Source: Janibacter terrae NBRC 107853 (lineage in GTDB: Bacteria; Actinomycetota; Actinomycetes; Actinomycetales; Dermatophilaceae). Taken from it: DNA of 64,000 nt. Below, piece by piece: positions 7,852 to 16,919 of the stretch (the stretch's first letter is position 1; each line of letters starts with the position of its first letter). The stretch lies in NCBI RefSeq assembly GCF_001591405.1, contig NZ_BCUV01000007.1, positions 806,001 through 870,000 of the forward strand, read 5' to 3'. A model generated the notes under the pieces. It saw only the letters and a program-made list of their open reading frames with translations, was not told the origin of the DNA and did not search any database. A program made the position numbers and the translations under genes.

Positions 7852-8637
7852 GAGCAGACCCAGGGCGGCCCCGGCCACGACATCACCACTGCCCGACGTG
7901 CCGAGCCCGGTGTCCCCGGTCGTGACCTGCCAGACATCGCCCCCGGCGACGATCCAGCTGTCGCAGCTCACCACCGCGCCGAACCGCCGCGCCACGGCCA
8001 GGGCAGCATCCACGACGTCGTCCTCGGCCAGCGTGCCCCGGTCGACGAGCCGGGCCAGCTCGCTGGAGTTGGGGGTGAGGAGGAGCCTGCCGGCGAGTGC
8101 GCGGGCGACCTGGTCCGGGACGTCCGGCAGCGTCGTCGCCGCGAACGCGTCGAGGACGATGGGGGTGCCCTCCGGCAGCACCCCGACGACCTCGTGGAGG
8201 AGCCGGGCCGAGCCCTCGGCGTCGGAGAGTCCGGGCCCGACGAGCACCGCATCCGCTCGCGACAGCTCCCGCTCGAGCAGGACCCCGCAGTCCTCCCCCG
8301 TGACGGCGCCACGGCCGTCCTGCGGCAGCCCTGTCGTACCGCACTCAGGCACCGCGACGGCCACCTGCGTGGCGACCCCCTCCGCCGTGGCCAGGTGCAG
8401 CCGACCGGCACCCATCCGCAGCGCGGAGACCCCGGCCAGGATCGCTCCGCCGGGGGTCGAGCAGGAGCCGCCCACCACGAGGGCCAGGCCACGGCTGTAC
8501 TTGGTCCCGTCCGGCTCGGGCAGCGGCCAGGACCGCAGCAGCGCCGGGGTGACCAGGCGCGGCAACCTCGGCGAGCCGCCCTCCACCCCCGCGACCACGC
8601 CGCTGTCGGGCCCTCGAGGAGCGCTCTCCTCAGGCAC
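7693..8637 (-). CDS. nnrD: ADP-dependent NAD(P)H-hydrate dehydratase
   Basis: 314-residue ribokinase-fold enzyme that repairs hydrated NADH and NADPH using ADP or ATP. Family signatures include GLALVVGGS, LVGPGLSD, the TPNSSELARL stretch and the catalytic/phosphate-binding loop GTSGSGDVVAG near residue 245. The NnrE epimerase domain that is often fused at the N-terminus is absent, so epimerisation must come from elsewhere. The start overlaps the end of the phosphatase gene by 8 nt. The 3' end overlaps the convergent MFS reading frame. Confidence 0.85.
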   Translation of the reverse strand: MPEESAPRGPDSGVVAGVEGGSPRLPRLVTPALLRSWPLPEPDGTKYSRGLALVVGGSCSTPGGAILAGVSALRMGAGRLHLATAEGVATQVAVAVPECGTTGLPQDGRGAVTGEDCGVLLERELSRADAVLVGPGLSDAEGSARLLHEVVGVLPEGTPIVLDAFAATTLPDVPDQVARALAGRLLLTPNSSELARLVDRGTLAEDDVVDAALAVARRFGAVVSCDSWIVAGGDVWQVTTGDTGLGTSGSGDVVAGAALGLLSRGAGLVQSLVWAKYVHAAAGDALAARFGRVGYLASEIPPELPLVLGTLRGD

Positions 8638-9382
8638 GCTCGGCCCCGACCTCGTCCGAGGCGCCGGGCTGATCCGTCACCTCGACGCCCTCCTCGCGCA
8701 GGTGGGAGTCCAGGTTGTACTCCGTCACGACCCATCCGGTCACGGACTCCTCGTCGCGGCGGATCCGGCAGATGGCGGCGTTGCGCAACCCGTTGGTGCG
8801 CGCCCGCTCGAGCACCTCCTCCTCGCCGAGGCCCTCGGCGACGTAGCAGAAGAGCAGCAGGACGACATCGTGCCCGGTGACGAGGACCCGCTCGTGCGTC
8901 TCGGTGTTGGCGAGATCGGTCAGCACGCCGCGCACGCGTTGGGCGACATCGGCCCACGACTCGCCGCCCGGCGGGCGGTAGTAGAACTTGCCCAGCCACT
9001 GGCGTCGCTCCGCCTCCTCGGGGAAGCGGGCCGTGATCCCCTGCGCGGTGAGCTGGTCGGTGATCCCCATGTCGCGGTCCCGAAGCCGCTCGTCGACGCG
9101 GTAGTCGAGGTCCACCTCGGCGACGGCCAGGGCGCGCTCCGCCGTCTCGCGAGCGCGACGATAGGGACTCGTCCAGATCACCTGGGGCTGCTCATCAGGT
9201 GGGAGCGCGGTCAACCAGCGCCCCACGGCGTCGGCCTGTCGTTGCCCGACCTGCGACAGCACGACGTCGGGGTCCCGCGCCGGCACCTCGATCCGGTCCC
9301 TGCGCTCCGCCTGCGCGCGCTCCGCAGCGACATTCCCCTCGGACTGGCCGTGCCGCACGAGAATCACATCCGTCAGACCCAT
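8630..9382 (-). CDS. Histidine phosphatase (phosphoglycerate mutase-like) family protein
   Basis: 250-residue protein with the catalytic histidine in LVRHGQSEGN at residues 8-17, the substrate-binding arginine in TSPYRRARETA and the second histidine in VTGHDVVLLL. The family includes mutases and broad phosphatases; the acidic C-terminal tail is not informative. The ATG at 9382 has TAAGGT 6 nt upstream. It is cotranscribed with nnrD (8-nt overlap). The substrate is not predictable. Confidence 0.85.
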   Translation of the reverse strand: MGLTDVILVRHGQSEGNVAAERAQAERRDRIEVPARDPDVVLSQVGQRQADAVGRWLTALPPDEQPQVIWTSPYRRARETAERALAVAEVDLDYRVDERLRDRDMGITDQLTAQGITARFPEEAERRQWLGKFYYRPPGGESWADVAQRVRGVLTDLANTETHERVLVTGHDVVLLLFCYVAEGLGEEEVLERARTNGLRNAAICRIRRDEESVTGWVVTEYNLDSHLREEGVEVTDQPGASDEVGAERA

Positions 9383-9388
9383 GGTGCG

Positions 9389-9394
9389 ACCTTA
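9389..9394 (-). promoter_or_regulatory. Putative -10 element of the phosphatase-nnrD operon
   Basis: TAAGGT on the minus strand ends 6 nt before the ATG at 9382 and predicts a leaderless mRNA. Confidence 0.4.
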
Positions 9395-9423
9395 GACAAC
9401 GCACGGACGGAGCGGGAAGGGAC

Positions 9424-9557
9424 TCACAGGGTGCGGGAGATCAGCTCCTCCATGATCTCGTTGGTCCCGCCGTAGATCTTGTGCACGCGAGCGCCGGCGT
9501 ACAGGCGCGCGATCGGGTACTCGAGCATGTAGCCGTACCCGCCGAGGAGCTGCAGGC
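9424..9557 (-). pseudogene. C-terminal remnant of an acyl-CoA dehydrogenase
   Basis: About 44 residues matching the extreme C-terminus of acyl-CoA dehydrogenases are readable: CLQLLGGYGYMLEYPIARLY followed by RVHKIYGGTNEIMEELISRTL. This is the segment that contacts FAD and substrate. Upstream the reading frame turns into unrelated arginine/histidine-rich sequence, and no dehydrogenase N-terminus is found in any frame nearby. It sits just after the beta-oxidation operon and is best explained as the tail left by a deletion of an operon-distal fadE-like gene. Confidence 0.75.
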
Positions 9558-9590
9558 AGCGGGAGCGGTGGCGGGCGTGCGGTGGGCGGG

Positions 9591-10442
9591 TCAGGGAGCG
9601 GTGGCGGCGCGAAGGGGGGTGAGCGGGATGTCGTGGGCCTGCGCCCACTCCTCCCACTCGTCGGCGGAGCGCTCGGCGAAGACGGCCTGGAGCCGCTCGC
9701 GCGAGAGCTCCTCGGAGGGGATGCCGAGGACCTCGAGCAGGCGGGCGGTGAAGTGCGGCTCGAGGGCCGCGAGCGCGATGCGCCCGTCGGACACGTCGTA
9801 GAGGCCGTACGCCGGGAAGCCGCCGCCCAGCAGGGCGCCCGGCGCGGTGAGGCCGTGGGCGAGCGGGCGCGACATCGTCTCCGACAGGTCGGAGAGGGCG
9901 ACCTCGCGGCGCACCCCTTCGCCGACCCGGGCCCGGGCGACGAGCGCCGCCGCGGCCTCGGCCGCTGCCCGCTCCGACCCGGCGAGGTCGACGACGAGGG
10001 TGGCGGGCATCCCCCCTTCGCCCAGCAGGCCGGTGGCGGCCTGGTACGTGAGGTCGTGCCCGGGGGTCTCCGCGTCGTCGCCGGGGTAGCCGACGATGTC
10101 GACCTGGCAGACCTGCGGGTGCCGCGCGTGCACGGACGCGAAGTCGAGCCCGAGCCGACGCAGCGCCGACGGCCGCGAGCTCGTGACGAGGACGTCTGCG
10201 GCAGCGAGCAGCTCGTCGAGCTCGGCCCGGCCGGCGTCGGACTTCAGGTCGACCCGGCGCACCTCCTGACCGACGTGCAGCTCGTCGAAGTAGGCCCTCG
10301 CGAACTGCTCCATCGGGTCACCGCCCGGCGGGACGACGGTGACGACGTCCGCCCCCTGCCGGGTGAGCCGCGCGACGGCGGCCGGCCCCGGCAGGTTGAC
10401 CGCGACGGACACGACACGGACGCCGGTCAGGGGTGCGTCCAC
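9591..10442 (-). CDS. CaiB/BaiF-type (family III) CoA-transferase
   Basis: 283-residue enzyme that moves CoA between carboxylic acids through an aspartyl thioester. It starts VDAPLTGVRVVSVAVNLPGP, as in the family, and has the region PGHDLTYQAATG with the likely catalytic Asp. It is shorter than classical CaiB (around 400 residues), which is common for actinobacterial alpha-methylacyl-CoA racemase-like members, so a racemase role is also possible. The GTG at 10442 lies 2 nt after the stop of the FadB-like gene, placing it in the beta-oxidation operon. Confidence 0.8.
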   Translation of the reverse strand: MDAPLTGVRVVSVAVNLPGPAAVARLTRQGADVVTVVPPGGDPMEQFARAYFDELHVGQEVRRVDLKSDAGRAELDELLAAADVLVTSSRPSALRRLGLDFASVHARHPQVCQVDIVGYPGDDAETPGHDLTYQAATGLLGEGGMPATLVVDLAGSERAAAEAAAALVARARVGEGVRREVALSDLSETMSRPLAHGLTAPGALLGGGFPAYGLYDVSDGRIALAALEPHFTARLLEVLGIPSEELSRERLQAVFAERSADEWEEWAQAHDIPLTPLRAATAP

Positions 10443-10444
10443 GG

Positions 10445-12619
10445 TCAGGCCTGGTCGACCAGGGTGCCGGTGGCGACGCGACCGCGCAGCCACGCCGACG
10501 GGCGGAACCGCTCGCCGTAGGCGTCGGCGAGCTCGTCGGCCCGGGCGACGAAGCCGGCCAGGCCCCCTTCGTAGTTGGTCATGAAGGTCGCCGGACCACC
10601 GGTGTGCGGCGGGAAGCCGATCCCGAAGATGCCGCCGATGTTGGCCGACTCCGCGTCCGTGAGGACACCGTCCTCGAAGCAGCCCGCGGTCTCCAGCGCC
10701 ATGACGAAGAGGTACCGGTCCTGCAGGTCGCGCACCGGGACCTGCGTCCCCTTCGCGAACCGCTCGCGCAGGCCCGGCCACAGCACCTTGGGGCCGTCCG
10801 CCGGGTAGTCGTACATGCCGGCGCCTGCGGCGCGGCCCTTGCGTCCCTCCGCCACGAGGCTGTCGATGAGCTCCTCGCCCGGGCCCTTGGGCAGGCTCCT
10901 GCCCTCCGCGGCGGCGGCCTTCTCGGCCTCCGCGCGGATGTGCTGGGTGAGGGTCAGCGAGACCTCGTCGAGCATCGCCAGCGGCGGCGCCGGGAAGCCG
11001 GCGCTCGTCGCGGCCCGCTCGACGACCATCGGGTCGATCCCCTCGGCCACCGCGACGGCACCCTCGAGGATCAGTGTGCCGAAGACCCGGCTCGTGTAGA
11101 AGCCGCGACCGTCGCCGACGACCACGGGGATCTTGCGGATCTGCTGGACGATGTCCACCGCCCGGGCGACCGTCTCGTCGGACGTCTGCTCACCGCGGAT
11201 GATCTCGACCAGCTGCATCTTGTCCACCGGGGAGAAGAAGTGCAGGCCGATGAAGTCCCGGGGCCGGGTCGCGAACTCCTGCAGCGAGGTGATCGGCAGC
11301 GTCGAGGTGTTGGAGCACAGCAGCGTGTCCGGGCCGACGACCGCCTCAACTTCGCTGAAGACCTGCTTCTTCAGGTCGTAGTCCTCGAAGACGGCCTCGA
11401 TGACGACGTCGACGCCGGCGAGGTCCGCCGCGTCGGCCGTCGGGGTGATGCGCGCCAAGATGGTGCTGGCGGCGTCGTCCGAGAGCTTGCCGCGCTCGAC
11501 GCGCCGGGCGAGGAGCTTCTCCGAGTAGCCCTTGCCCCGGGCCGCGCCCTCGACCGAGACGTCCTTGAGGACCACGTCGATGCCCGCCATCGCGGCGGAG
11601 TAGGCGATGCCGGCACCCATCATCCCGGCGCCGAGGATGCCGACCCTGCCGACGGTCCGCTTCTCGATGCCCGCCGGGCGCAGCTTGCCGCTGTTGATCG
11701 CCTGCAGGTCGAAGAAGAAGGCCTGGATCATCGCCGTCGACTCACGACCGGCGGCGAGCTCGGTGATGTAGCGCGACTCGATGCGGCTCGCGGTGTCGAA
11801 GTCGACCTGGGCGCCCTCGACGGCCGCCGCGAGGATCGCGCGGGGCGACCTGGTCGGGGCACCCTTGAGCGTCTTGCGCAGGTTCGCGGGGAAGGCCGGC
11901 AGGTTGGCCGCGAACTTCGGGACCGACGGGGTGCCACCGGGGATCTTGTACCCCTTGACGTCCCACGGCCTCACGGCCGCGCTCTCGTCGTCGCGGTGCT
12001 CGCGGAGCCACTGCTTGGCGGCCGGGACGAGCTCCTCGCGGGTGGCGACGAGCTGGTCGACGACCCCCTTCGCCTGCGCCTGCGCCGGGGCGTACTGCTG
12101 GCCCTGCAGCAGCCAGCCCATGAGCGCCTCCTGGATGCCGAGCATCCGCACGAGGCGCGTCACGCCGCCGCCCCCCGGCAGCAGCCCGAGGGTGACCTCG
12201 GGCAGGCCCAGCTTGATCCTGGGGTCGTCGACGGCGATGCGGTGGTGCGTCGCGAGCGCGAGCTCGAGACCGCCACCGAGGGCGGTGCCGTTGATCGCGG
12301 CGACGACCGGCGTGCCGAGCTGCTCGAGGCGGCGCAGCTGGGACTTGATGCGCTCGATGCCGGCGAAGAACTCGCCGGCCCTCTCGGGGGTGACCGACTG
12401 CAGGTCGGTGAGGTTGCCGCCGGCGAAGAAGGTCTTCTTGGCGGAGGTCAGGACCACGCCGGTGATCTCGTCGCGCTCGGCCTCGAGGCGGTCGACGGTC
12501 TCCCCCATCGCCGCGGTGTACGTGTCGTTCATGGTGTTGGCGCCGGCGCCGGGGTCGTCCATCGTCAGGGTGACGATGCCCTCGTCGTCGCGCTCGTACC
12601 GGATCATGTTCTCGCTCAT
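10445..12619 (-). CDS. Multifunctional fatty-acid oxidation protein (enoyl-CoA hydratase / 3-hydroxyacyl-CoA dehydrogenase)
   Basis: 724-residue FadB/FadJ-type alpha subunit that hydrates enoyl-CoA and oxidises the 3-hydroxyacyl-CoA with NAD. The hydratase half shows the oxyanion GGGLELALATHH and the catalytic Glu in LPEVTLGLLPGGGG. A linker leads at about residue 320 to the Rossmann motif GILGAGMMGAGIA, then SNTSTLPI and the catalytic His in GLHFFSPVDKMQLVE. The C-terminal dimer domains are complete. It lies directly after the thiolase gene, as in fadBA operons. Confidence 0.95.
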   Translation of the reverse strand: MSENMIRYERDDEGIVTLTMDDPGAGANTMNDTYTAAMGETVDRLEAERDEITGVVLTSAKKTFFAGGNLTDLQSVTPERAGEFFAGIERIKSQLRRLEQLGTPVVAAINGTALGGGLELALATHHRIAVDDPRIKLGLPEVTLGLLPGGGGVTRLVRMLGIQEALMGWLLQGQQYAPAQAQAKGVVDQLVATREELVPAAKQWLREHRDDESAAVRPWDVKGYKIPGGTPSVPKFAANLPAFPANLRKTLKGAPTRSPRAILAAAVEGAQVDFDTASRIESRYITELAAGRESTAMIQAFFFDLQAINSGKLRPAGIEKRTVGRVGILGAGMMGAGIAYSAAMAGIDVVLKDVSVEGAARGKGYSEKLLARRVERGKLSDDAASTILARITPTADAADLAGVDVVIEAVFEDYDLKKQVFSEVEAVVGPDTLLCSNTSTLPITSLQEFATRPRDFIGLHFFSPVDKMQLVEIIRGEQTSDETVARAVDIVQQIRKIPVVVGDGRGFYTSRVFGTLILEGAVAVAEGIDPMVVERAATSAGFPAPPLAMLDEVSLTLTQHIRAEAEKAAAAEGRSLPKGPGEELIDSLVAEGRKGRAAGAGMYDYPADGPKVLWPGLRERFAKGTQVPVRDLQDRYLFVMALETAGCFEDGVLTDAESANIGGIFGIGFPPHTGGPATFMTNYEGGLAGFVARADELADAYGERFRPSAWLRGRVATGTLVDQA

Positions 12620-12657
12620 GGCTGTTCTTCGGTTCCTGTCCGTGACGAAGGGGGGGG

Positions 12658-13878
<1,221 letters not shown>

Positions 13879-13950
13879 GGCCGGCTCCTTCGGGTCACGG
13901 GGGGATGATCTGCTGCGCACCCTACGCACGCGTTGAACACTTGTGCAATG

Positions 13951-13970
13951 GTGTGTCCGACAGTTCACAC
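13951..13970. promoter_or_regulatory. Candidate TetR operator between thiolase and TetR genes
   Basis: GTGTG and CACAC arms separated by 10 nt lie in the divergent promoter region, with the TetR start 20 nt downstream. The arms are short, so this is only a candidate. Confidence 0.3.
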
Positions 13971-13990
13971 GACGAGCAAAAGGGAGCCCC

Positions 13991-14554
13991 GTGACCTCAC
14001 CCGCGACCGACTCGCGCGAGCGGATCCGCGCGACCGCCCTCGCGCTCTTCGCGGCCCGCGGGGTGGGGGCGACGAGCCTGCGTGAGGTCGCCCGCTCCGC
14101 CGGGGTCGCACCCGGTCTCGTCGGGCACCACTTCGGGGGCAAGGACGGGCTGCGGGAGGCCGTGGACGACTTCGTCGTGCTGCGGTTCCGCGAGGCCCTC
14201 GCCTCGGTCCCGCTCGAAGGGAGCACCGCCGAGATCGCGGCGGCCCGCGACCGGGCCATCGCCCGGATGCTCGCCGGCAACCCCGACGTCGTCGACTACC
14301 TGCGACGCGTCGTCGTCACCCCTGAGCCGGGCGACGTCGGGCTGGCCCGCAAGCTCGTCCAGGAGACGGTCGCCCAGACCCAGACCCTGCGCGACCACGG
14401 CGTCACCCGCAGCCGGGTGCCCGTGACCGAGCAGGCCGTGACCGTCCTCGTCCGGCAGATCGGCGCCTGGCTCCTGCAGCCGACCCTCGGGCGGCTGTGG
14501 CAGCTCGCCGGCGCCGAGGGGGAGCCTCCGAAGGTCCGCATCACCCTCGACTAG
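13991..14554 (+). CDS. TetR-family regulator of the adjacent beta-oxidation operon
   Basis: 187-residue repressor-type protein with an N-terminal helix-turn-helix ([43 protein letters not shown]). The remainder is the helical ligand and dimer domain, with nothing diagnostic of the ligand. I chose the GTG at 13991 because AGGGAG lies 4 nt upstream; a longer reading from 13943 has no such site. Divergence from the thiolase gene suggests it responds to an acyl-CoA intermediate (inference). Confidence 0.85.
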   Translation: MTSPATDSRERIRATALALFAARGVGATSLREVARSAGVAPGLVGHHFGGKDGLREAVDDFVVLRFREALASVPLEGSTAEIAAARDRAIARMLAGNPDVVDYLRRVVVTPEPGDVGLARKLVQETVAQTQTLRDHGVTRSRVPVTEQAVTVLVRQIGAWLLQPTLGRLWQLAGAEGEPPKVRITLD

Positions 14555-14686
14555 CTAGGCGTCGGGATCGGCGTTCTCCGGGCACTGGCACCACTGGTCG
14601 GCGGGCACCTGCGCCCGCACCTGGGCGACGTGCTCGCCGCACCCGCTCCACGTCGTCTTGCCACATCTCGGGCACCGGACCGGCAT
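14555..14686 (-). CDS. Small CxxC zinc-ribbon-like protein
   Basis: About 43-residue protein starting MPVRCPRCGKTTWSGCGEH. Cys-x2-Cys near the start, GCGEH and the final WCQC give five cysteines and a histidine, enough for one zinc site. I recall similar short proteins from other Actinobacteria, without a known function. The start could instead be a GTG at 14692, which has GGGGAG 10 nt upstream. It is convergent with the TetR gene, and its stop abuts the TetR stop. Confidence 0.6.
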   Translation of the reverse strand: MPVRCPRCGKTTWSGCGEHVAQVRAQVPADQWCQCPENADPDA

Positions 14687-14748
14687 GCACACGGGCGGCT
14701 CACTCCCCTTCGTCGTCGTGCCGGCAGACGCGCCGACCCGACCCACAG

Positions 14749-14754
14749 TAAGGT
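14749..14754 (+). promoter_or_regulatory. Putative -10 element of the NYN-domain gene
   Basis: TAAGGT ends 6 nt before the ATG at 14761, with no ribosome binding site in the gap, so a leaderless transcript is predicted. Confidence 0.45.
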
Positions 14755-14760
14755 CCGAGC

Positions 14761-15309
14761 ATGGCCGAGCGCACCACGTACCTCCTCGTCGACGGGGAAA
14801 ACATCGACGCGACCCTGGGGGTCTCCGTCCTCGGCCGCCGTCCGGAGCCGCAGGAGCGCCCGCGGTGGAACACGCTGCTGGAGTACACCGAGACCGCGTG
14901 GGACCAGCCGGTCAAGGGCCTGTTCTTCCTCGCCGTCTCCGGTGAGCTGCCCGCCTCCTTCGTCCAGGCGCTGCTCGCCATGGGCTACCGGCCCGTGCCG
15001 CTGCGCGGCGAGGGCAAGGTCGTCGACATCGCGATCCAGCGCACCGCCGAGGCGCTCCTGGAGCGCGACGCGGACGTCATGCTCGTCAGCCACGACAACG
15101 ACTTCACCCCGCAGATGGAGGCGCTCGCGCAGGACGAGGAGCGCCGCATCGGCGTCGTCGGCTTCGGCGAGTTCATGGCGAACGGGCTGCGGCAGGTCGA
15201 CGGCATGGAGTTCTTCGACCTGGAGTACGACGTCTCGGCCTTCAGGAGCCGGCTGCCGCGCGTCCGGGTCATCGAGATCGACGAGTTCGACCCGCTCGAG
15301 TTCATCTGA
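14761..15309 (+). CDS. NYN-domain (PIN-like) putative ribonuclease
   Basis: 182-residue protein of the NYN/LabA-like group, PIN-fold metal-dependent nucleases acting on RNA. The acidic active-site residues are visible in YLLVDGENID (residues 7-16), KVVDIAIQRT and LVSHDNDFTPQM. There is no extra RNA-binding domain. It may be cotranscribed with the RibD-like gene 18 nt downstream. The cellular RNA target is unknown. Confidence 0.85.
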   Translation: MAERTTYLLVDGENIDATLGVSVLGRRPEPQERPRWNTLLEYTETAWDQPVKGLFFLAVSGELPASFVQALLAMGYRPVPLRGEGKVVDIAIQRTAEALLERDADVMLVSHDNDFTPQMEALAQDEERRIGVVGFGEFMANGLRQVDGMEFFDLEYDVSAFRSRLPRVRVIEIDEFDPLEFI

Positions 15310-15327
15310 GACGAAGGGGGCGACGCC

Positions 15328-15927
15328 GTGGGCATCGTCTGCACCGACATCGCGGTCTCCGCCGACGGCTTCGCCGCGGGGCCTCACCAGAGCGAGGCCG
15401 CGCCCATGGGCGAGATCGAGGACGGCGCGCTCCACGCGTGGATGCTCCAGGACTACGAGGGCAACCGCGCCGAGGTCGACGCGATCCTCGACGCGGGCGC
15501 GACGATCATGGGTCGCAACATGTTCGGTCCCGTCCGCGGTGAGTGGGACCGCGACTGGCGCGGCTGGTGGGGTGATGAGCCGCCGTACCACGGTCCCGTC
15601 TTCGTGCTCACGCACTTCCCCCACGAGCCGATCCGGATGGAGGGCGGCACGACCTTCCACTTCGTCACCGAGGGCATCGAGGTCGCGCTCGAGCGGGCCC
15701 GTGCGGCGGCCGGCGACCGCAACATCTCCGTCGCCGGCGGAACGAGCACGGTCAACCAGTTCCTCGCCGCCGGCCTGCTCGACGAGCTGCGCCTGCACGT
15801 CACCTCGAGCATCCTCGGGGCGGGCGAGCGGCTCTTCGAGGGCGTGCCGGCCCAGCGGATGGAGCGGGTGTCGGTCCGCGCGACGTCGCTCGTCACGCAC
15901 CTGACCTACCGGCCGGCGCGCGCCTGA
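15328..15927 (+). CDS. RibD C-terminal / dihydrofolate-reductase-like protein
   Basis: 199-residue NADPH-binding-fold protein of the bacterial bifunctional deaminase-reductase C-terminal family. Typical elements are the opening DIAVSADGF, GATIMGRNMFGP, FVLTHFPHEP, the nucleotide loop VAGGTSTVNQFLAAGLLDELRLHV and GAGERLFE. Stand-alone members are common and mostly uncharacterised, so a role in folate or riboflavin synthesis should not be assumed. GTG start; the purine-rich GAAGGGGG serves as the ribosome binding site. Confidence 0.8.
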   Translation: MGIVCTDIAVSADGFAAGPHQSEAAPMGEIEDGALHAWMLQDYEGNRAEVDAILDAGATIMGRNMFGPVRGEWDRDWRGWWGDEPPYHGPVFVLTHFPHEPIRMEGGTTFHFVTEGIEVALERARAAAGDRNISVAGGTSTVNQFLAAGLLDELRLHVTSSILGAGERLFEGVPAQRMERVSVRATSLVTHLTYRPARA

Positions 15928-15934
15928 GCCGTCG

Positions 15935-15966
15935 CCACCCGCGGGTGGGCCCCGGCCACGCGTGGC
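15935..15966. terminator. Two short palindromes between convergent genes
   Basis: CCACCCGCGGGTGG (15935-15948) and GCCACGCGTGGC (15955-15966) are perfect palindromes between the RibD-like gene and the oppositely oriented enoyl-CoA hydratase gene. A bidirectional terminator is likely. Confidence 0.5.
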
Positions 15967-16845
15967 TCACCCGCCGATCCACTCGTCGTAGAAGTCCGGC
16001 ATCTGCGAGGCCCGCCCGGTGAACTGCGGGTCCCGCTTCTCGAGGAAGGCCGCGACGCCCTCCTTGCCGTCACCGATGCTCGTGTGGAACATCGCCAGCG
16101 AGTCGATCCGGTGCGCCTCGGCCGGGTGGTCCTGGGCTGCATTGCGCCGCAGCATCTGCCGCGCGAGGGCGACGGCGACGGGGGACCTCCCCTTCGTCCA
16201 CCGGTCGGCGAGCGCGCGGGCCGCCGTGAGCAGGTCGTCCGGCGCGTGCGGGCCGTCCGCCAGCCCCGCGGCGACCGTCGCGTCCGCGTCGAGGATGTCG
16301 GCGGAGAGGACGAGGTCGAGGGCGGTCGGCAGCCCGACGATGCGCGGCAGGAACCAGCTCGACGCGGCCTCCGGCACGATCCCGATGCGGCCGAAGACGA
16401 AGCCGACCCTGGCCTTGCTCGACACCAGGCGGGCGTCCATCGCCAGGGTCATCGTGGCGCCGATGCCGACGGCCGGGCCGTTGATCGCCGCGATGACCGG
16501 CTTGCGGCAGTCGTGGATCGCCAGCGTCACGCGGCCGCCCGTGTCGCGCACGCCCGCGATGAGCGCGGGGTCCTCGAGCCGGTCCATGTCCGCCAGCGAC
16601 GGGCTCATCGTCTCGTCGAGCCCGAAGACATTGCCCTCCGCCCCCAGGTCCATCCCGGCGCAGAAGGCGCGCCCGGCGCCGGTGACGACCACCGCGCGTA
16701 CCGCGTCGTCGTCGTTGACCTCCCGGAAGGTCCGCTCCAGCTCCTCGGCCATCTGCGGCGTGAAGGAGTTGAGCTGCTCCGGCCGGTCGAGGGTGACGGT
16801 GAGGACCCCGTCGTCGAGGTCGTGCGTGATCGTCGTGTACGTCAT
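15967..16845 (-). CDS. Enoyl-CoA hydratase/isomerase family protein
   Basis: 292-residue crotonase-fold enzyme. The oxyanion region reads GAGRAFCAGMDLGAEG and, later, AINGPAVGIGATMTLAMDARL; the catalytic region is FGRIGIVPEAASSWFLPRIVG with the conserved Glu. The sequence resembles hydratases acting on medium or bulky acyl groups. I prefer the ATG at 16845 (MTYTTI) over one six codons upstream because family members begin this way. It is flanked by palindromic terminators on both sides, so it is probably monocistronic. Confidence 0.85.
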   Translation of the reverse strand: MTYTTITHDLDDGVLTVTLDRPEQLNSFTPQMAEELERTFREVNDDDAVRAVVVTGAGRAFCAGMDLGAEGNVFGLDETMSPSLADMDRLEDPALIAGVRDTGGRVTLAIHDCRKPVIAAINGPAVGIGATMTLAMDARLVSSKARVGFVFGRIGIVPEAASSWFLPRIVGLPTALDLVLSADILDADATVAAGLADGPHAPDDLLTAARALADRWTKGRSPVAVALARQMLRRNAAQDHPAEAHRIDSLAMFHTSIGDGKEGVAAFLEKRDPQFTGRASQMPDFYDEWIGG

Positions 16846-16871
16846 GCCCCGACTCTGCCGCACGACGAGGG

Positions 16872-16907
16872 CGAAGGGGGCCGCACCCGCTGGTGCGGCC
16901 CCCTTCG
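16872..16907. terminator. Strong hairpin terminator built from inverted CGAAGGGG copies
   Basis: 16-bp perfect arms CGAAGGGGGCCGCACC (16872-16887) and their complement (16892-16907) with a 4-nt loop. It follows the flavohaemoprotein gene and precedes the enoyl-CoA hydratase gene in the same direction. Confidence 0.8.
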
Positions 16908-16919
16908 TCGTCGTGGTCC

